Part shown: positions 24,788 to 33,354 of the stretch, piece after piece | Layout of the letters: the number at the start of each line of letters is the position of its first letter | Numbering within the stretch: position 1 is the stretch's first letter | Source: Streptomyces triticirhizae | GTDB taxonomy: Bacteria > Actinomycetota > Actinomycetes > Streptomycetales > Streptomycetaceae | NCBI RefSeq assembly: GCF_003696235.1 | Contig: NZ_RFFJ01000043.1 | Location: 1-36,863, forward strand | Direction: 5' to 3' | DNA: 36,863 nucleotides | The notes under the pieces: generated by a model | Told to the model about the DNA's origin: nothing | Seen by the model: the letters and a program-made list of their open reading frames with translations, nothing else | The model's database searches: none | Position numbers and translations under genes: made by a program

Positions 24788-25773
24788 CGAAGCCGGCCGG
24801 CTCCGCCGAGGAGCCGGTCGACGAGGAACTGGTGCGCTCCCTTCGGGAGTTCAGCCGCGAGTACACCCGGCTGATCGGCGCCCTGGACTACCGCCACCGG
24901 CTCGGCACCCCGCACTCGCTGCCGGAGGCTCGGGTGCTCTACGAGTTGGCCGCCGGCCGCCGGGTGCCGGTGGCGGCGCTCCGCGAGCGGTTGGACATGG
25001 ACGCCGGGCAGCTCAGCAGGTTACTGTCGCGCGCCGAGGCCAGGGGCCTGGTCGGGAGGGAGAGCGATCCGGCCGACTCCCGGCGGCAGTTGGTCGGCCT
25101 GAGCGGCGCCGGCCGGGAGGCGGCCCGGCTGCTGGACCGCAGGGCGCGGGAGGCCACCGGAGCCCTGGTCCGCGACCTGTCGGCCGCCGAACGCGAGCGC
25201 CTCGGCGCCGCACTGCGCGTGGTCACGCTGCTGCTGGGTCTGCGCCGACGCCCAACCGGACACCTTCTCCGACCGCCGGAGCCGGGCGAATTGGGGTGGG
25301 TCATCCAGCGGCACGGTGCGCTCTACACCGCCGAGTACGGCTGGAACGCCGCCTTCGAGGCGCTCGTCGCCGACGTCGTGGCCACGTTCGCCCGCGAGCA
25401 CGACGCGGCGCGCGAGGCCGCGTGGATCGCGGAGTGGGACGGCGAGCCGGTCGGGTCCATTCTCTGCGTCGCCGAACCGGATGATGCCGAGACGGCGCGG
25501 CTGCGGCTGCTGTTGGTCGAGCCCCACGCGCGCGGCCTCGGCATCGGGGGCGCGCTGGTCGCCCGTTGCCTCGACTTCGCGCGCGGAGTTGGCTACCGCC
25601 GGATGGTGCTGTGGACCAACGAGTGCCTGGCCAGCGCCCGTCGCCTCTACCAGGCGGCCGGCTTCACGCTCACGGACAGCGCGCCGCACACGCTCTTCGG
25701 CCCACGGGAGACCGGCCAGACCTGGTCGCTGGACCTGACCCGGCCGGCCGACGGGGTCCGGAACGCGGTCTAG
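24775..25773 (+). CDS. MarR-GNAT fusion (HTH regulator plus N-acetyltransferase)
   Basis: This 332-aa two-domain protein has an N-terminal MarR winged helix at about residues 18-160 (LPEARVLYELAAGRRVPVAALRERLDMDAGQLSRLLSRAEARGLVGRE in part). A GNAT acetyltransferase follows at about 175-325, with the acetyl-CoA loop motif HARGLGIGGALVARCLDFAR and YRRMVLWTNECLASARRLYQAAGF. Such fusions occur in actinobacteria and proteobacteria; the domain pairing suggests that acetylation state or a small amine controls DNA binding, but the substrate is unknown. Its stop overlaps that of the convergent Gfo/Idh gene by four bases (CTAG). Confidence 0.9.
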   Translation: MNAQTKPAGSAEEPVDEELVRSLREFSREYTRLIGALDYRHRLGTPHSLPEARVLYELAAGRRVPVAALRERLDMDAGQLSRLLSRAEARGLVGRESDPADSRRQLVGLSGAGREAARLLDRRAREATGALVRDLSAAERERLGAALRVVTLLLGLRRRPTGHLLRPPEPGELGWVIQRHGALYTAEYGWNAAFEALVADVVATFAREHDAAREAAWIAEWDGEPVGSILCVAEPDDAETARLRLLLVEPHARGLGIGGALVARCLDFARGVGYRRMVLWTNECLASARRLYQAAGFTLTDSAPHTLFGPRETGQTWSLDLTRPADGVRNAV

Positions 25774-26696
25774 GCAGGGTGGCGTTCTAGGTCGTGTCCC
25801 GGGGGCGAGGTCTGGAGCGCGGACTCGATCGCCGCCAGGATCTCCGTGACGCGGAGGCCGAACCGGGCGTCGCACGGGTGGGGTTGGCCGCCGTTCGCCG
25901 ACTGGATCAGGGCGTCCACGGCACGCTGGAACGGGCGGACCGGGCCGCCGCCGCCCGACTCGGGGAGGGTCGAAACGCCTGCGGCGCCGCGCAGTTCGGC
26001 CTGGAAGCCGGCGGCCTGCGGCGGCATCGAGAGGCTGAGGGTCAGCGTGCTGGTGGCGCCCGAGGCGTGGCAGAGTACGGCGTGCACCATGTCGTCCGGG
26101 CCCCGGGCGGCGCGGATCGACGCGAGGTCGACGACATCGCCCAGCGGGGGCAGCAGCAGCGAGAGCGCGTGCGGCCCGATGTCCCACAGCGCGCCGCGTT
26201 CGCGACGCCAGGGCGTGGCCGGGTTCGGCTCCTCGGGCCCGCCGAAGAGTGAGGCGAACGCCTGGACGCTGCCGGTCAACCAGCCCTCGGTGCCGCTCTG
26301 GGCCGCCACCCAGGAGGCGGTCTCCGGGGCGAAGCGGAACGTGCAGAAGACCACCGAGGCGCGGTCGTGCGCCGCCACGGCGTCGGCCACCGCGCGGGCG
26401 CCGTCGACCGTGGTGGCCACCGGCTTCTCCAGCAGCAGATGGCAGCCGGCCTCGGCCGCGCGCACCGCGAGCGGCGCCTGCACGTCGGGCGGGAGCGCGA
26501 AGGCGACCGCCTCGCAGTCGGCGAAGAGCGCCTCGGGGGTGTCATAGGGGCGGGTACGCAGCGTGGTCGCCAACTCGGCGGCCGCCTCGGGCCTGCGGCC
26601 CCAGACGCCGGCCAGTTCGACCTCGGGGTGCTCCGCCAGGCCGGGGCCGTGGGTGACGCCGGCCCAGGGGCCGGTGCCGAGCAGGCCAATCCTCAT
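25770..26696 (-). CDS. Gfo/Idh/MocA-family oxidoreductase
   Basis: This 308-aa NAD(P)-dependent dehydrogenase begins MRIGLLGTGPWAGVTHGPGL, the nucleotide-binding fold. The family motif EKPVATTVDGARAVAD follows, with the conserved lysine of EKP. The C-terminal substrate domain contains RRERGALWDIGPHALSLL, where the HxxD/H-type catalytic histidine region is expected. Members oxidise or reduce sugars, inositols or related compounds; the substrate cannot be read. The gene is divergent from glnII across a 408-bp gap and shares a 4-bp stop overlap with the MarR-GNAT gene. Confidence 0.88.
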   Translation of the reverse strand: MRIGLLGTGPWAGVTHGPGLAEHPEVELAGVWGRRPEAAAELATTLRTRPYDTPEALFADCEAVAFALPPDVQAPLAVRAAEAGCHLLLEKPVATTVDGARAVADAVAAHDRASVVFCTFRFAPETASWVAAQSGTEGWLTGSVQAFASLFGGPEEPNPATPWRRERGALWDIGPHALSLLLPPLGDVVDLASIRAARGPDDMVHAVLCHASGATSTLTLSLSMPPQAAGFQAELRGAAGVSTLPESGGGGPVRPFQRAVDALIQSANGGQPHPCDARFGLRVTEILAAIESALQTSPPGHDLERHPA

Positions 26697-26906
26697 CCTC
26701 TGCACGCCTTTCTCGCTTGTTCGGCGTCTCGTCTGCCGCGACCGGGGCCGCACGAGTCCTTCGCCTCCTTCGCCGCGCCAGCCGCCGTCTCGCCTCGCGC
26801 CGTTCCACCGCCGTTCCGCCGGGCCCGGCGGCCGGAGGCGCCGCCCCACCCTAACGATCTCGTTCCCTTGCCCGCACAGCCGGCCCCGGCGCGGATCGGC
26901 GACTCG

Positions 26907-26944
26907 TTCACAGCGGCTTAACAACAGGGCAACGGAAGGGCAAT
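26907..26944 (+). promoter_or_regulatory. GlnR-type boxes upstream of glnII
   Basis: Four half-sites follow each other at a strict 11-bp step: TTCAC (26907), TTAAC (26918), GCAAC (26929) and GCAAT (26940). This is the layout of GlnR a/b half-sites known at nitrogen genes of Streptomyces. They lie about 160-200 bp before the glnII start. The rest of the 408-bp divergent gap (26697-27104) shows no gene. Confidence 0.7.
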
Positions 26945-27104
26945 CGCCGCTGGCCATGGTGTGCCCAACGTTCGAAGCGGCACGCCATCCACACCGGCGA
27001 GGCGCGCAGGCGAAGGCGCCGGCGGACGCCCCCCGCGCAGTCCCGTGAAGTCCCGCGCAAGCACCCGCGAAGCAACCGCGTTGACCTCCCAAGGAGTCCC
27101 CACC

Positions 27105-28127
27105 GTGAGCTACAAGGCCGAGTACATCTGGATCGACGGCACGGAGCCGACCGCCAAGCTGCGTTCCAAGACCAAGATCCTGGCGGACGGCGTGGAACCG
27201 CCGGTGTGGGGCTTCGACGGGTCGAGCACCAACCAGGCCGAGGGCCACGCCTCGGACTGTGTGCTCAAGCCGGTGGCCAGCTACCCGGACCCGATCCGGG
27301 GCGGAAACCACCTGCTGGTGCTGTGCGAGGTCTACAACACCGAAGACGACTCCCCGCACGTCTCCAACACCCGCGCGCAACTGCGGCCGGTGGCGGAGAA
27401 GTTCTCCGCTCAGGAGCCGATCTTCGGTATCGAGCAGGAGTACACCTTCTTCAAGGGCTCGCGCCCGCTGGGCTTTCCGGAGAACGGCTTCCCCGCGCCG
27501 CAGGGCGGCTACTACTGCGGCGTCGGCGCGGACGAGATCTACGGCCGGGACATCGTCGAGGCGCACCTGGAGAACTGTCTCAAGGCTGGCCTGGGCATCT
27601 CCGGGATCAACGCCGAGGTGATGCCGGGCCAGTGGGAGTTCCAGGTGGGGCCGCTCTCCCCGCTGGAGGTCTCCGACCAGCTGTGGGTGGCTCGTTGGCT
27701 GCTCTACCGCACGGCCGAGGACTTCGGGGTCTCCGCGACGCTGGACCCCAAGCCGGCCAAGGGCGACTGGAACGGCGCCGGCGCGCACACCAACTTCTCG
27801 ACGAAGGCGATGCGCGAGGGCTATGACGCGATCATCACCGCGTGTGACGCCCTCGGCAAGGAAGGCAAGCCGCTGCACCACGTGCGCAACTACGGCACCG
27901 GCGTCGAGGACCGGCTGACCGGTGCGCACGAGACCGCGCCCTGGAACGAGTACAGCTACGGCGTCTCCAACCGTGGCGCCTCGGTCCGCATTCCCTGGCA
28001 GGTGGAGCGGGACAAGAAGGGCTACATCGAGGACCGCCGTCCGAACGCCAACTGCGACCCGTATGTGGTGACCCGCCTGATGGTGGAGACCTGCTGCACC
28101 GATCTGGAGCAGGCCGGCCTGGTCTGA
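27105..28127 (+). CDS. glnII: Glutamine synthetase type II
   Basis: This eukaryote-like glutamine synthetase is 340 aa, much shorter than GlnA, as is normal for the class. Signatures are VWGFDGSSTNQAEGHASD (about 34-51), FGIEQEYTFF with metal ligands Glu110 and Glu112, MPGQWEFQVGP (173-183) and DWNGAGAHTNFST (221-233). It lacks the adenylylation tyrosine region of GSI, so control is expected to be transcriptional, consistent with the GlnR-type boxes upstream. The GTG at 27105 follows AAGGAG. A strong terminator hairpin lies about 100 bp after the stop, followed by the largest palindrome array of the window. Confidence 0.97.
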   Translation: MSYKAEYIWIDGTEPTAKLRSKTKILADGVEPPVWGFDGSSTNQAEGHASDCVLKPVASYPDPIRGGNHLLVLCEVYNTEDDSPHVSNTRAQLRPVAEKFSAQEPIFGIEQEYTFFKGSRPLGFPENGFPAPQGGYYCGVGADEIYGRDIVEAHLENCLKAGLGISGINAEVMPGQWEFQVGPLSPLEVSDQLWVARWLLYRTAEDFGVSATLDPKPAKGDWNGAGAHTNFSTKAMREGYDAIITACDALGKEGKPLHHVRNYGTGVEDRLTGAHETAPWNEYSYGVSNRGASVRIPWQVERDKKGYIEDRRPNANCDPYVVTRLMVETCCTDLEQAGLV

Positions 28128-28228
28128 CCGACCGTCGTCGGAACGGTCGTCCGGTCGGGTCCGACCGGCCCCGCGATCTCCCTCGGCCCACGGCCAACAG
28201 CTCGGGCGTGGCATCGGGGGAAGCACAT

Positions 28229-28259
28229 CGAAGGCGCTCGCCCGAGGCGGGCGCCTTCG
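28229..28259 (+). terminator. Strong hairpin downstream of glnII
   Basis: The arms CGAAGGCGC (28229-28237) and GCGCCTTCG (28251-28259) pair perfectly. The stem extends inward through CGCC/GGCG to a three-base loop with only one wobble pair. It lies 101 bp after the stop and just before the palindrome array, and is a good factor-independent terminator by actinobacterial standards. Confidence 0.7.
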
Positions 28260-28280
28260 GTGTGCGCCGGCCCAGGCAAG

Positions 28281-28903
28281 TGGAGAGGTGTTCCGGGAAA
28301 GCCGGTTCGCGGAGGGCCGCTCCGAGGTATCCCGGCCCTCAGAGGCTTTCCGGATCACCTCTCCGGAAGGCCATGGCGGAGAGCCTCTCCTGGGAGCCCG
28401 GTTCGGGAACGCCGCTCAGCGGGGCCGGCTTCCGGAGAGTCGCTCCGGTTTCTGGAGATCGGCTCCGGCTTCTGGAGAACCGCTCCGGAACAGCGGCGAG
28501 TCTTTTCGGAACACTTCTCCGGGCGCGCCGCGCCGGAGTGGTTCTCCGGAAGGTCACGTCCGGGAAGAGCCACTCCGCGGAGCCCGCTCCGGATGGCCGT
28601 GCCGGAGATCTCCTCCGGAACGTCGCCCCGGACAGACTGCGGACGGCGGTTTCGGAGAGAATCTCCGGAAAGCCCTCTGGGGAGAGCCCTCCCCGGGACG
28701 GCACTCTCGGGGAGAACCACCCCGGATGGCAGCCCCGGAGAACCCTCCGGAGGGTCCCGCCGGAGAGCCGCTCCGGAAGATTCAGCCAGAGGACCTCTCC
28801 GGAAGCCGCTCGGGAAACCGGCGCGAACACCCGTCCCGGAGAACCCCTCCGGAACCTGCCCTAGGGGACCCGCACCGCAAAGCCGCTCCGGAGAACCTCT
28901 CCG
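28281..28903. repeat. Decayed tandem array of about 26-bp units carrying the 15-bp palindrome
   Basis: Copies of CGGAG-N5-CTCCG start at 28281, 28310, 28351, 28377, 28433, 28453, 28473, 28507, 28534, 28578 (14 bp), 28603, 28653, 28680, 28736 (14 bp), 28761, 28787, 28837 and 28889. The last part keeps a 24-26 bp step when decayed copies are counted: 28736, 28761, 28787, 28811 (10 of 15 matches), 28837, 28863 (10 of 15) and 28889. Many units continue with GGAA after the right half-site. Open frames exist on both strands through the array, but none keeps phase with the repeat. Its place is between the glnII terminator and the histidine kinase gene. Confidence 0.85.
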
Positions 28904-29036
28904 CGAGGTCGCGGCGTTGCCTTCCGTTCCGGACGGTGTTCGAGGTGTAGCCAGCGCCACCGGGCTTTCGGGGTCTGCCCCCGTTACGCTCCCCCTTTCA
29001 GCGAGTGAGACTTGTGGGCACACGGGGGCGGCGCGA

Positions 29037-30359
29037 GTGAGCGGAAGGGTCAACGACGAGATGAGACGGGAACGGCCGCGGAACGGCCTGCTGGCGGCGG
29101 CTCAGGGGCTGCTGCTGATGCTGCTGTCGCTGGGCGCGTCGCTGACGCTGTTCGCCCTCTTCGTGGTGTCCCTGGCGCTGGTGCCCCTCGGCGTGGGGCT
29201 GCTGGCCGTCCCGGTGCTGGTGCCGGCGATCCGGGCCAACGCCAACCAGCGACGCCAGTTCGCCGACTCCTGGTGCGGGATCTCGATCCCCGACGCCTAC
29301 CGGCGGCTGCCACACGATCCGCGCGGCGGCATCGCGGGCCAGGTCTATCGCGCGATCCAGCTGCTGAAGGACCCGGCCACCTGGCGTGACGTGCTGTGGC
29401 TGCTGCCCGACGGGGTGGTCGGCTTCCTGCTGGCGCTGCTCCCGTTCGGGCTGCTGTCCTTCGGCCTGTGGGGACTGGTCTTCGCTGCCGGCGTCTGGGT
29501 GCCGATCGTCAACGCGACCGGCACGTTCTGGTGGGCGTTCGTGCCGGTCTCCGGGTTCTTCACGGCGATGCTGGCGGGGCTGGTCGGGCTCGCGTTCATC
29601 GTGCTGGGGCTGCGCTACAACACCCGGCTGATCGCGCTGCACTTCCACTTCACGCGGGTGATGATCGGGGCGCCGGAGAAGCAGTTGCTGGCGCAGCGGG
29701 TGGCCAGGCTCCAGGAGACCCGGCACGACGCGGTGGACGACTCCGCGGCCGAGCTGCGGCGCATCGAACGGGACCTGCACGACGGGGCGCAGGCCCGGCT
29801 GGTGGCGATGGGCATGAGCCTGGGCGCCGTGGAGGCGCTGATCGAGAAGGACCCGAACGAGGCGAAGCGGATGCTGGCGCAGGCGCGGGCCAACTCCGCC
29901 GAGGCGTTGACCGAGCTGCGTGACCTGGTGCGCGGCATTCACCCGCCGGTGCTGGCCGAGCGTGGACTGGGCGACGCGGCGCGGGCGTTGGCCCTGCGGA
30001 TGCAGGTTCCGGTCGAGGTGGACGTGGAGTTGCCTGGCCGGCTGGAGGAACCGGTGGAGTCCGCCGCCTACTTCGCGATCAGCGAGGTGCTGACCAACGC
30101 GGCCAAGCACGCGCAGGCGGAGCGGATCTGGCTGGACATCTACTACAACCGCAAGGAGCGCACCCTGCGGGTCGCGATCACCGACAACGGCAGGGGCGGC
30201 GCCTCGTTGGAGGGTGGCAGCGGGCTGCGCGGGCTGCAACGGCGGCTGGGCGCGTTCGACGGGGTGCTGGCCATCAGCAGCCCCGAGGGCGGGCCGACGC
30301 TGGTCACCATCGAGATCCCGTGCAGCCTGGCCCGGCGCGGCCAGGTGCGGGCCGAGTAA
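29037..30359 (+). CDS. NarL-type sensor histidine kinase
   Basis: The protein is 440 aa from GTG 29037, or 432 aa from ATG 29061, which has GGAAGGG upstream. Two hydrophobic hairpins give about four membrane helices (about 22-65 and 125-192), with a sensor-like segment between them containing QFADSWCGISIPDAYRRLP. The HisKA_3 dimerisation box ERDLHDGAQARLVAMGM carries the phosphorylated His248. The ATPase domain shows SEVLTNAAKHAQA (N box) and DNGRGG. Such kinases pair with LuxR/NarL response regulators. None is adjacent, but one is encoded 4.4 kb downstream at 34796. The signal is unknown. Confidence 0.9.
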   Translation: MSGRVNDEMRRERPRNGLLAAAQGLLLMLLSLGASLTLFALFVVSLALVPLGVGLLAVPVLVPAIRANANQRRQFADSWCGISIPDAYRRLPHDPRGGIAGQVYRAIQLLKDPATWRDVLWLLPDGVVGFLLALLPFGLLSFGLWGLVFAAGVWVPIVNATGTFWWAFVPVSGFFTAMLAGLVGLAFIVLGLRYNTRLIALHFHFTRVMIGAPEKQLLAQRVARLQETRHDAVDDSAAELRRIERDLHDGAQARLVAMGMSLGAVEALIEKDPNEAKRMLAQARANSAEALTELRDLVRGIHPPVLAERGLGDAARALALRMQVPVEVDVELPGRLEEPVESAAYFAISEVLTNAAKHAQAERIWLDIYYNRKERTLRVAITDNGRGGASLEGGSGLRGLQRRLGAFDGVLAISSPEGGPTLVTIEIPCSLARRGQVRAE

Positions 30360-30417
30360 CGCGCCGGGCGTGGGCGGAGCCCGAAGACCGGTCGGCGGTC
30401 ACGTGCGTGCCGATGAG

Positions 30418-30432
30418 CGGAGAAGTATTCCG
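30418..30432. repeat. 15-bp palindrome copy over the GrpB ribosome site
   Basis: CGGAGAAGTATTCCG ends one base before ATG 30434 and contains the GGAGAAG ribosome site. The copy differs from the consensus in the right half-site by one base. If it folds in RNA, the ribosome site would be in the stem. Confidence 0.5.
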
Positions 30433-30433
30433 G

Positions 30434-31009
30434 ATGCCGTTCCCCGATGAGGTGGCGCCGGTCGAGGTGGTGCCCTACCGAGCCGGGTGGGCGACAGGGT
30501 TCACCCGGCTGGCGGTCGAACTGGGCGGCGCACTGGGCCCGTTGGCGTTGGCGGTCGACCATGTGGGGTCGACCTCGGTGCCCGGGCTGGCCGCCAAGGA
30601 CTGCGTGGACCTTCAGATCAGGGTCGCCGGTCCGCCCCAACCGGCCACGCTGGTCCCACCGTTGGCCGCCCTCGGCTACCGGTTGCGGCCCGAGCCGTGG
30701 AACCGGAGCGAGACGGCGAACGGGACGGTCTGCCCCAAGCTCGTGTTCGCCCCGCCGGTCGGCGCGGCGGTGCGGCGCAACGTTCATGTGCGGGCGCACG
30801 GCGGCCCCAACGCCCGGTTCGCGCTGCTATTCCGCGACTTTCTGCGGGCGGACGCGGAGGCGCGCGACGCCTGGGGAGCGTTCAAGACCCGACTGTCCAT
30901 GAGCGTTTCCGACCTGGCGGACTACGGCCAGATCAAAGCACCCGCCACGGTGGTGCTGATGAGGGCGGCGGAACGTTGGGCGGCGACGACCGGCTGGCGG
31001 GAGAGCTGA
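30434..31009 (+). CDS. GrpB/UPF0157 family protein (nucleotidyltransferase fold)
   Basis: This 191-aa GrpB-family protein opens MPFPDEVAPVEVVPYRAGW, followed by the family core DHVGSTSVPGLAAKDCVDLQIRV, where the GS and DxD-like residues correspond to the nucleotidyltransferase active site. VRRNVHVRAHGGPN and FRDFLRADAEARDAW complete the pattern. Its biochemical role is not settled. The start at 30434 is preferred over ATG 30413 because GGAGAAG lies eight bases before it; that site sits inside a palindrome copy. The gene follows the histidine kinase by 74 bp. Confidence 0.85.
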   Translation: MPFPDEVAPVEVVPYRAGWATGFTRLAVELGGALGPLALAVDHVGSTSVPGLAAKDCVDLQIRVAGPPQPATLVPPLAALGYRLRPEPWNRSETANGTVCPKLVFAPPVGAAVRRNVHVRAHGGPNARFALLFRDFLRADAEARDAWGAFKTRLSMSVSDLADYGQIKAPATVVLMRAAERWAATTGWRES

Positions 31010-31048
31010 CGGGAGAACCGAGGGGGAGTTGACGACCGGCGGCGCGTT

Positions 31049-31063
31049 CGGAGAACGTCTCCG
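31049..31063. repeat. 15-bp palindrome copy upstream of the Ser/Thr kinase gene
   Basis: CGGAGAACGTCTCCG has both perfect half-sites and one central base different from the consensus. It lies 40 bp after the GrpB stop and 150 bp before the kinase start. Confidence 0.65.
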
Positions 31064-31212
31064 TTTCGCCCGGCGTCGCGGAACGTTGGCTCGGTCAACT
31101 GTGCTTATCCGCGTGGGGCTTTGTGGAGCGTCCCTGCGCTGAGGAGTCGGACGGTTACGATCGAGACGCTCGTCGCGGGGCGGGCGCGGTCGACGCTTCA
31201 AGGAGGCGGCAC

Positions 31213-33282
31213 GTGGCGGAGATGCGGCCGGGCGGAGCCCTCGGCCCCGCACCCCTTGGCGCCGACGACCCGGCGGCCGTCGGCCCGTATCGACTGTTGG
31301 GACGGCTGGGCTCCGGCGGAATGGGCCAGGTCTATCTGGGGCGTTCGGCCGGCGGCCGGATGGTGGCGCTCAAGGTGGTGCGCGGGGATCTGGCGCGAGA
31401 ACCGGAGTTCCGTCTGCGGTTCCGCGCCGAGGTGCGGGCGGCGCGGCGAGTCGGCGGGCTGTGGACGGCACCCGTGCTCGACAGCGACACCGAGTCGGCC
31501 GTGCCGTGGGTCGCCACCGGCTATGTGGCGGGCCCGCCGCTGCGGCGGGTGGTGGAGTCGCTGCACGGGCCCCTGCCGGAGACCTCGGTGTGGGCGCTGG
31601 CGTTCGGGCTGGCCCTGGCGCTGAGGGACATCCACGGCAGCGAGCTGATCCATCGTGACCTCAAGCCGTCGAACGTGATGGTGACGCTGGAGGGCCCGAA
31701 GGTCATCGACTTCGGGATCGCCCGGGCGGCGGACGCCAGCTTGGTGACCCGCACGGGGTCGCTGGTGGGCTCCCCCGGGTACATGCCGCCGGAGCAGATC
31801 AGGGGCGACCAACTCAGCGGCGCCACCGATGTGTTCGCGCTGGGGGCGGTGCTGGCGTACGCGGCGACGGGACGGGCCCCGTTCAGTTGGGACGGCGCGC
31901 CCAGCCACACGGTGCTCTACCGGGTGCTCCACGAGGAGCCCCGGCTCGGGCCGATCGAGGGCCCGTTGCACGGTGAGCTGCGCGCGCTGGTGGCACGCTG
32001 CCTGACCAAGGACGCGGCGCTGCGCCCCACGGTGGACGAGATCGAGACGGTGGCCCGGGAGCGGTCCGGAGACGACTTCTGGCTGCCGGCGGCGTTGACC
32101 GCGCGGCTCGGTCAGGAGGCCGCCGCGCTGCTGGACTTCGACGCGCCGGTGAGCGGGCCACCGACCTGGTGGAGCCCGACCGCGCCGGGCACGCCGCCGC
32201 CGACCCCGTACCGGAGCGCCTCTCCCCCGCCGGGCATCTCTCCGCCGCCGGCCGCCGCGCCCACGTTCCCGCCGAACGGGCCAGCCGGCACGACGACCGC
32301 GAACGCCACCGGCCGGCGCCGGCGTTCGGTGCTGGCGGCGGTGGCCGGGGTGGCGGCCCTGGCGGTGGCCATGCCGCTGATCGTCCTCGCCGCCTCCGGT
32401 GACGACGGCGACGAGGGCCAGGTGACGGGCGAGGCGGGCGGCACGGCCGCCGAGGAGCCGGACGACCAGGCCGGCGGCGGAACCGGGCCGGGCGACGACG
32501 CCCCGCTGGCGGACCTACTGCCGACCGAGGTGCGGGAGGCGGGCGAACTCACCTTCTGGGTCGCCGAACGCCACAACCCGGTCCTCTACGAGGAGGGCGG
32601 AGAGCCGGTCGGCTTCGAGGTGGACCTCGCGGTGGCGATGAGTCAACGGCTGGGCGTCGAGGCGGTGTTCACCCTGTCCGATGACCGGCCGACCGCCGTC
32701 GAGGGCGCGCTCCGGAACAGCGCGGAGATGCCAGGGCACGTCGTGATGTCGGGCTTCACGGACACCGCAGACCGACGCCGCGACCTGGGCCTCGACTTCG
32801 TCAACCACTTCGGCGACGGCTTCGCGGTGATGAGCGACGACCCGCAGCGCTCGGGCGAGTTGGCGGAACTGTGCGGGCAGCGGGTCACCTCCTACAACGA
32901 CGCCTACCTCCAGGAGGTCGTCACCGAGTCGACCGCGCACTGTGCGGAGCCGGTGGAGCTGCTACCGGTCCCCAGCAGGGGCGACATGGTGGAGGCGCTC
33001 CAGGAGAACGAGGCGGACGTGGCGGTGCTGCTCTACTCGCAGGGCGCGCGCTATCTCCATGAGCACCCCGGCACGGGCCTGACCGTCGCGCTCGACTCGG
33101 CCGAGAAGGGCTTCCGTGGCATCGGCGTCCCCCCGGACCGGACGCCTCTGCGCGACGCCGTCGCCGAGGCGGTCGACCTGCTGATCGAGGACGGGACCTA
33201 CGCGACGCTGCTGGACCGCTGGGGCATCCCGGAGTCGGCCATCGACACGGCCTCGGTGAACGGCGGGGGCGGCAACGACTGA
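31213..33282 (+). CDS. Transmembrane Ser/Thr protein kinase with extracellular solute-binding (SBP_bac_3-like) domain
   Basis: This 689-aa protein starts at GTG 31213 with AGGAGG six bases upstream. Residues about 26-285 are a PknB-like kinase: P-loop GSGGMG (33-38), Lys54, catalytic HRDLKPSN with Asp149, and DFG 166-168. A Pro-rich linker (about 315-365) leads to one membrane helix (about 372-394). An acidic Gly-rich spacer follows, then about residues 438-675 resemble periplasmic amino-acid-binding proteins of family 3 (GEPVGFEVDLAVAMSQRLGVEAVF, GFTDTADRRRDLGLDFVNHF, LLIEDGTYATLLDRWGI). Cys554 and Cys577 may form the disulfide common in that fold. A kinase that binds an amino acid or similar solute outside the cell is the natural reading; the ligand is unproven. 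Confidence 0.9.
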   Translation: MAEMRPGGALGPAPLGADDPAAVGPYRLLGRLGSGGMGQVYLGRSAGGRMVALKVVRGDLAREPEFRLRFRAEVRAARRVGGLWTAPVLDSDTESAVPWVATGYVAGPPLRRVVESLHGPLPETSVWALAFGLALALRDIHGSELIHRDLKPSNVMVTLEGPKVIDFGIARAADASLVTRTGSLVGSPGYMPPEQIRGDQLSGATDVFALGAVLAYAATGRAPFSWDGAPSHTVLYRVLHEEPRLGPIEGPLHGELRALVARCLTKDAALRPTVDEIETVARERSGDDFWLPAALTARLGQEAAALLDFDAPVSGPPTWWSPTAPGTPPPTPYRSASPPPGISPPPAAAPTFPPNGPAGTTTANATGRRRRSVLAAVAGVAALAVAMPLIVLAASGDDGDEGQVTGEAGGTAAEEPDDQAGGGTGPGDDAPLADLLPTEVREAGELTFWVAERHNPVLYEEGGEPVGFEVDLAVAMSQRLGVEAVFTLSDDRPTAVEGALRNSAEMPGHVVMSGFTDTADRRRDLGLDFVNHFGDGFAVMSDDPQRSGELAELCGQRVTSYNDAYLQEVVTESTAHCAEPVELLPVPSRGDMVEALQENEADVAVLLYSQGARYLHEHPGTGLTVALDSAEKGFRGIGVPPDRTPLRDAVAEAVDLLIEDGTYATLLDRWGIPESAIDTASVNGGGGND

Positions 33283-33354
33283 GCGCGGTTCGGCGGTCGT
33301 GTGGGAAGGGAGGCCGAACCGGGCACGGTCTCCGTTTCCGGTCCCGTAGGCTGC

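Noticed and set aside
25770..28358. 862-codon minus-strand frame extending the Gfo/Idh/MocA gene upstream
   Set aside because: The extension is antisense to glnII. The family start MRIGLLGTG is at 26696.
28281..28903. CRISPR array
   Set aside because: Units are too short (15-bp core), spacers are about 10 bp and variable, repeats are degenerate, and no cas gene is present.
28281..28903. Repeat-protein gene such as pentapeptide repeats
   Set aside because: No frame keeps a regular peptide repeat, and indels break phase between units.
28260..29036. Open frame fused to the N-terminus of the histidine kinase through the palindrome array
   Set aside because: Several other frames on both strands are equally open there. 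The repeat step of about 26 bp is not a multiple of three, and the product resembles nothing. The kinase has normal starts at 29037 or 29061.
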